NCBI RefSeq assembly: GCF_014196595.1
Contig: NZ_JACIEA010000001.1
Span: 374,845-438,844 of the forward strand
Source of the DNA: Sphingorhabdus rigui
GTDB taxonomy: Bacteria > Pseudomonadota > Alphaproteobacteria > Sphingomonadales > Sphingomonadaceae
DNA: 64,000 nucleotides
Direction: 5' to 3'
Positions 63,804-64,000 of the stretch are shown here, piece by piece; the first letter of the stretch is position 1; each line of letters begins with the position of its first letter. The translations under genes were made by a program, and so were the position numbers. A model generated the notes under the pieces. It had not been told where the DNA came from and did not search any database. It was given only the letters and a program-made list of their open reading frames with translations.

Positions 63804-64000
63804 GGCAGGGGAACTCCTCGCGCAGCGACCAATACGCTATACCAGTCAGCGCGGGTCCATGTGATTTTGAAGGCATCGGCAGCCTCTATGATGCGTGCCG
63901 GGTTTTGCGAGCCGACAATCGGGATGGGGCGGGCAGGGTGCGCCATAATCCAGCTATAGGCCGCTGCCGTGCGCGAAACGCCATGCGCTGCTGCAACGTC
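63800..64000 (-). CDS. Aldo/keto reductase, C-terminal part (cut by window edge)
   Basis: 67 codons of open frame enter from the right edge and end at TGA 63800-63802, overlapping the next ATG. The visible part (A-A-A-Y-S-W-I-M-A-H-P-A-R-P-I-P-I-V-G-S, then the A-R-I-I-E-A-A-D-A helix) is the NADP-binding C-terminal region of aldo/keto reductases. It is cotranscribed with the flavin monooxygenase. Confidence 0.8.
   Translation of the reverse strand, partial: DVAAAHGVSRTAAAYSWIMAHPARPIPIVGSQNPARIIEAADAFKITWTRADWYSVLVAARGVPLP

Overview
The window looks like chromosomal DNA from a sphingomonad (Alphaproteobacteria, Sphingomonadales; something like Sphingorhabdus or Sphingopyxis). The evidence is moderately GC-rich coding sequence, several large TonB-dependent receptors (TBDRs), TBDRs paired with tryptophan-halogenase-like flavoproteins in sugar loci, a single-chain 5-oxoprolinase with DUF969/DUF979 transporter genes, and the style of the housekeeping genes (pyrD, hisS, prfA, ppa, sppA). 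The genus is an inference. Both edges cut genes: an autotransporter adhesin on the left and an aldo/keto reductase on the right.

Layout. 0-6.5 kb: a repeat-rich autotransporter, a TPR lipoprotein with a secretin-like core, and an unrecognised secreted protein. 6.5-16.8 kb: a DUF885 protein, then a tightly overlapping 5-oxoproline operon (oxoprolinase, DUF969, DUF979, DUF2891) and a convergent TBDR. 16.9-21 kb: mmsA-mmsB (valine catabolism) and a CPA2-type antiporter. 21-32.9 kb: a beta-glucan (laminarin-like) utilisation locus with halogenase-like protein, TBDR, GH16, LacI regulator, MFS porter, FucP-type porter and GH3. 33-34.5 kb: a membrane-anchored FAH-family protein with copies of a short dyad repeat on both sides. 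34.8-43.7 kb: a sucrose/fructan locus with GH68, ROK fructokinase, a second halogenase-like protein, TBDR, a second LacI regulator and a sucrose-type MFS porter.

44-48.4 kb: a compact genomic island bounded by the 3' end of tRNA-Thr(GGT) and a 45-bp copy of it. It carries a gtr-like surface glycosylation set (GtrB-like GT2, methyltransferase, GtrA fused to a GT-C transferase) and a decayed IS5-type transposase fragment, but no integrase. 48.4-64 kb: mostly housekeeping genes (pyrD, ggt, acyl-CoA synthetase, tlyA, sppA, ppa, M61 peptidase, hisS, prfA, flavin monooxygenase). Between 55.25 and 55.46 kb is an unusual chain of three tiny ATGA-coupled ORFs. It contains a 15-nt stretch that perfectly matches the complement of the 16S rRNA 3' end and finishes with a strong terminator.

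How the genes work together. Each sugar locus has its own LacI regulator and a distinct palindromic operator repeated at its promoters: TGTGAACGNTNTCA-like sites in the beta-glucan locus and TRCAAWCGATTGCA-like sites in the sucrose locus. Each locus combines an outer-membrane TBDR, glycosidase(s), an inner-membrane porter and a halogenase-like flavoprotein whose role in sugar use is unknown.
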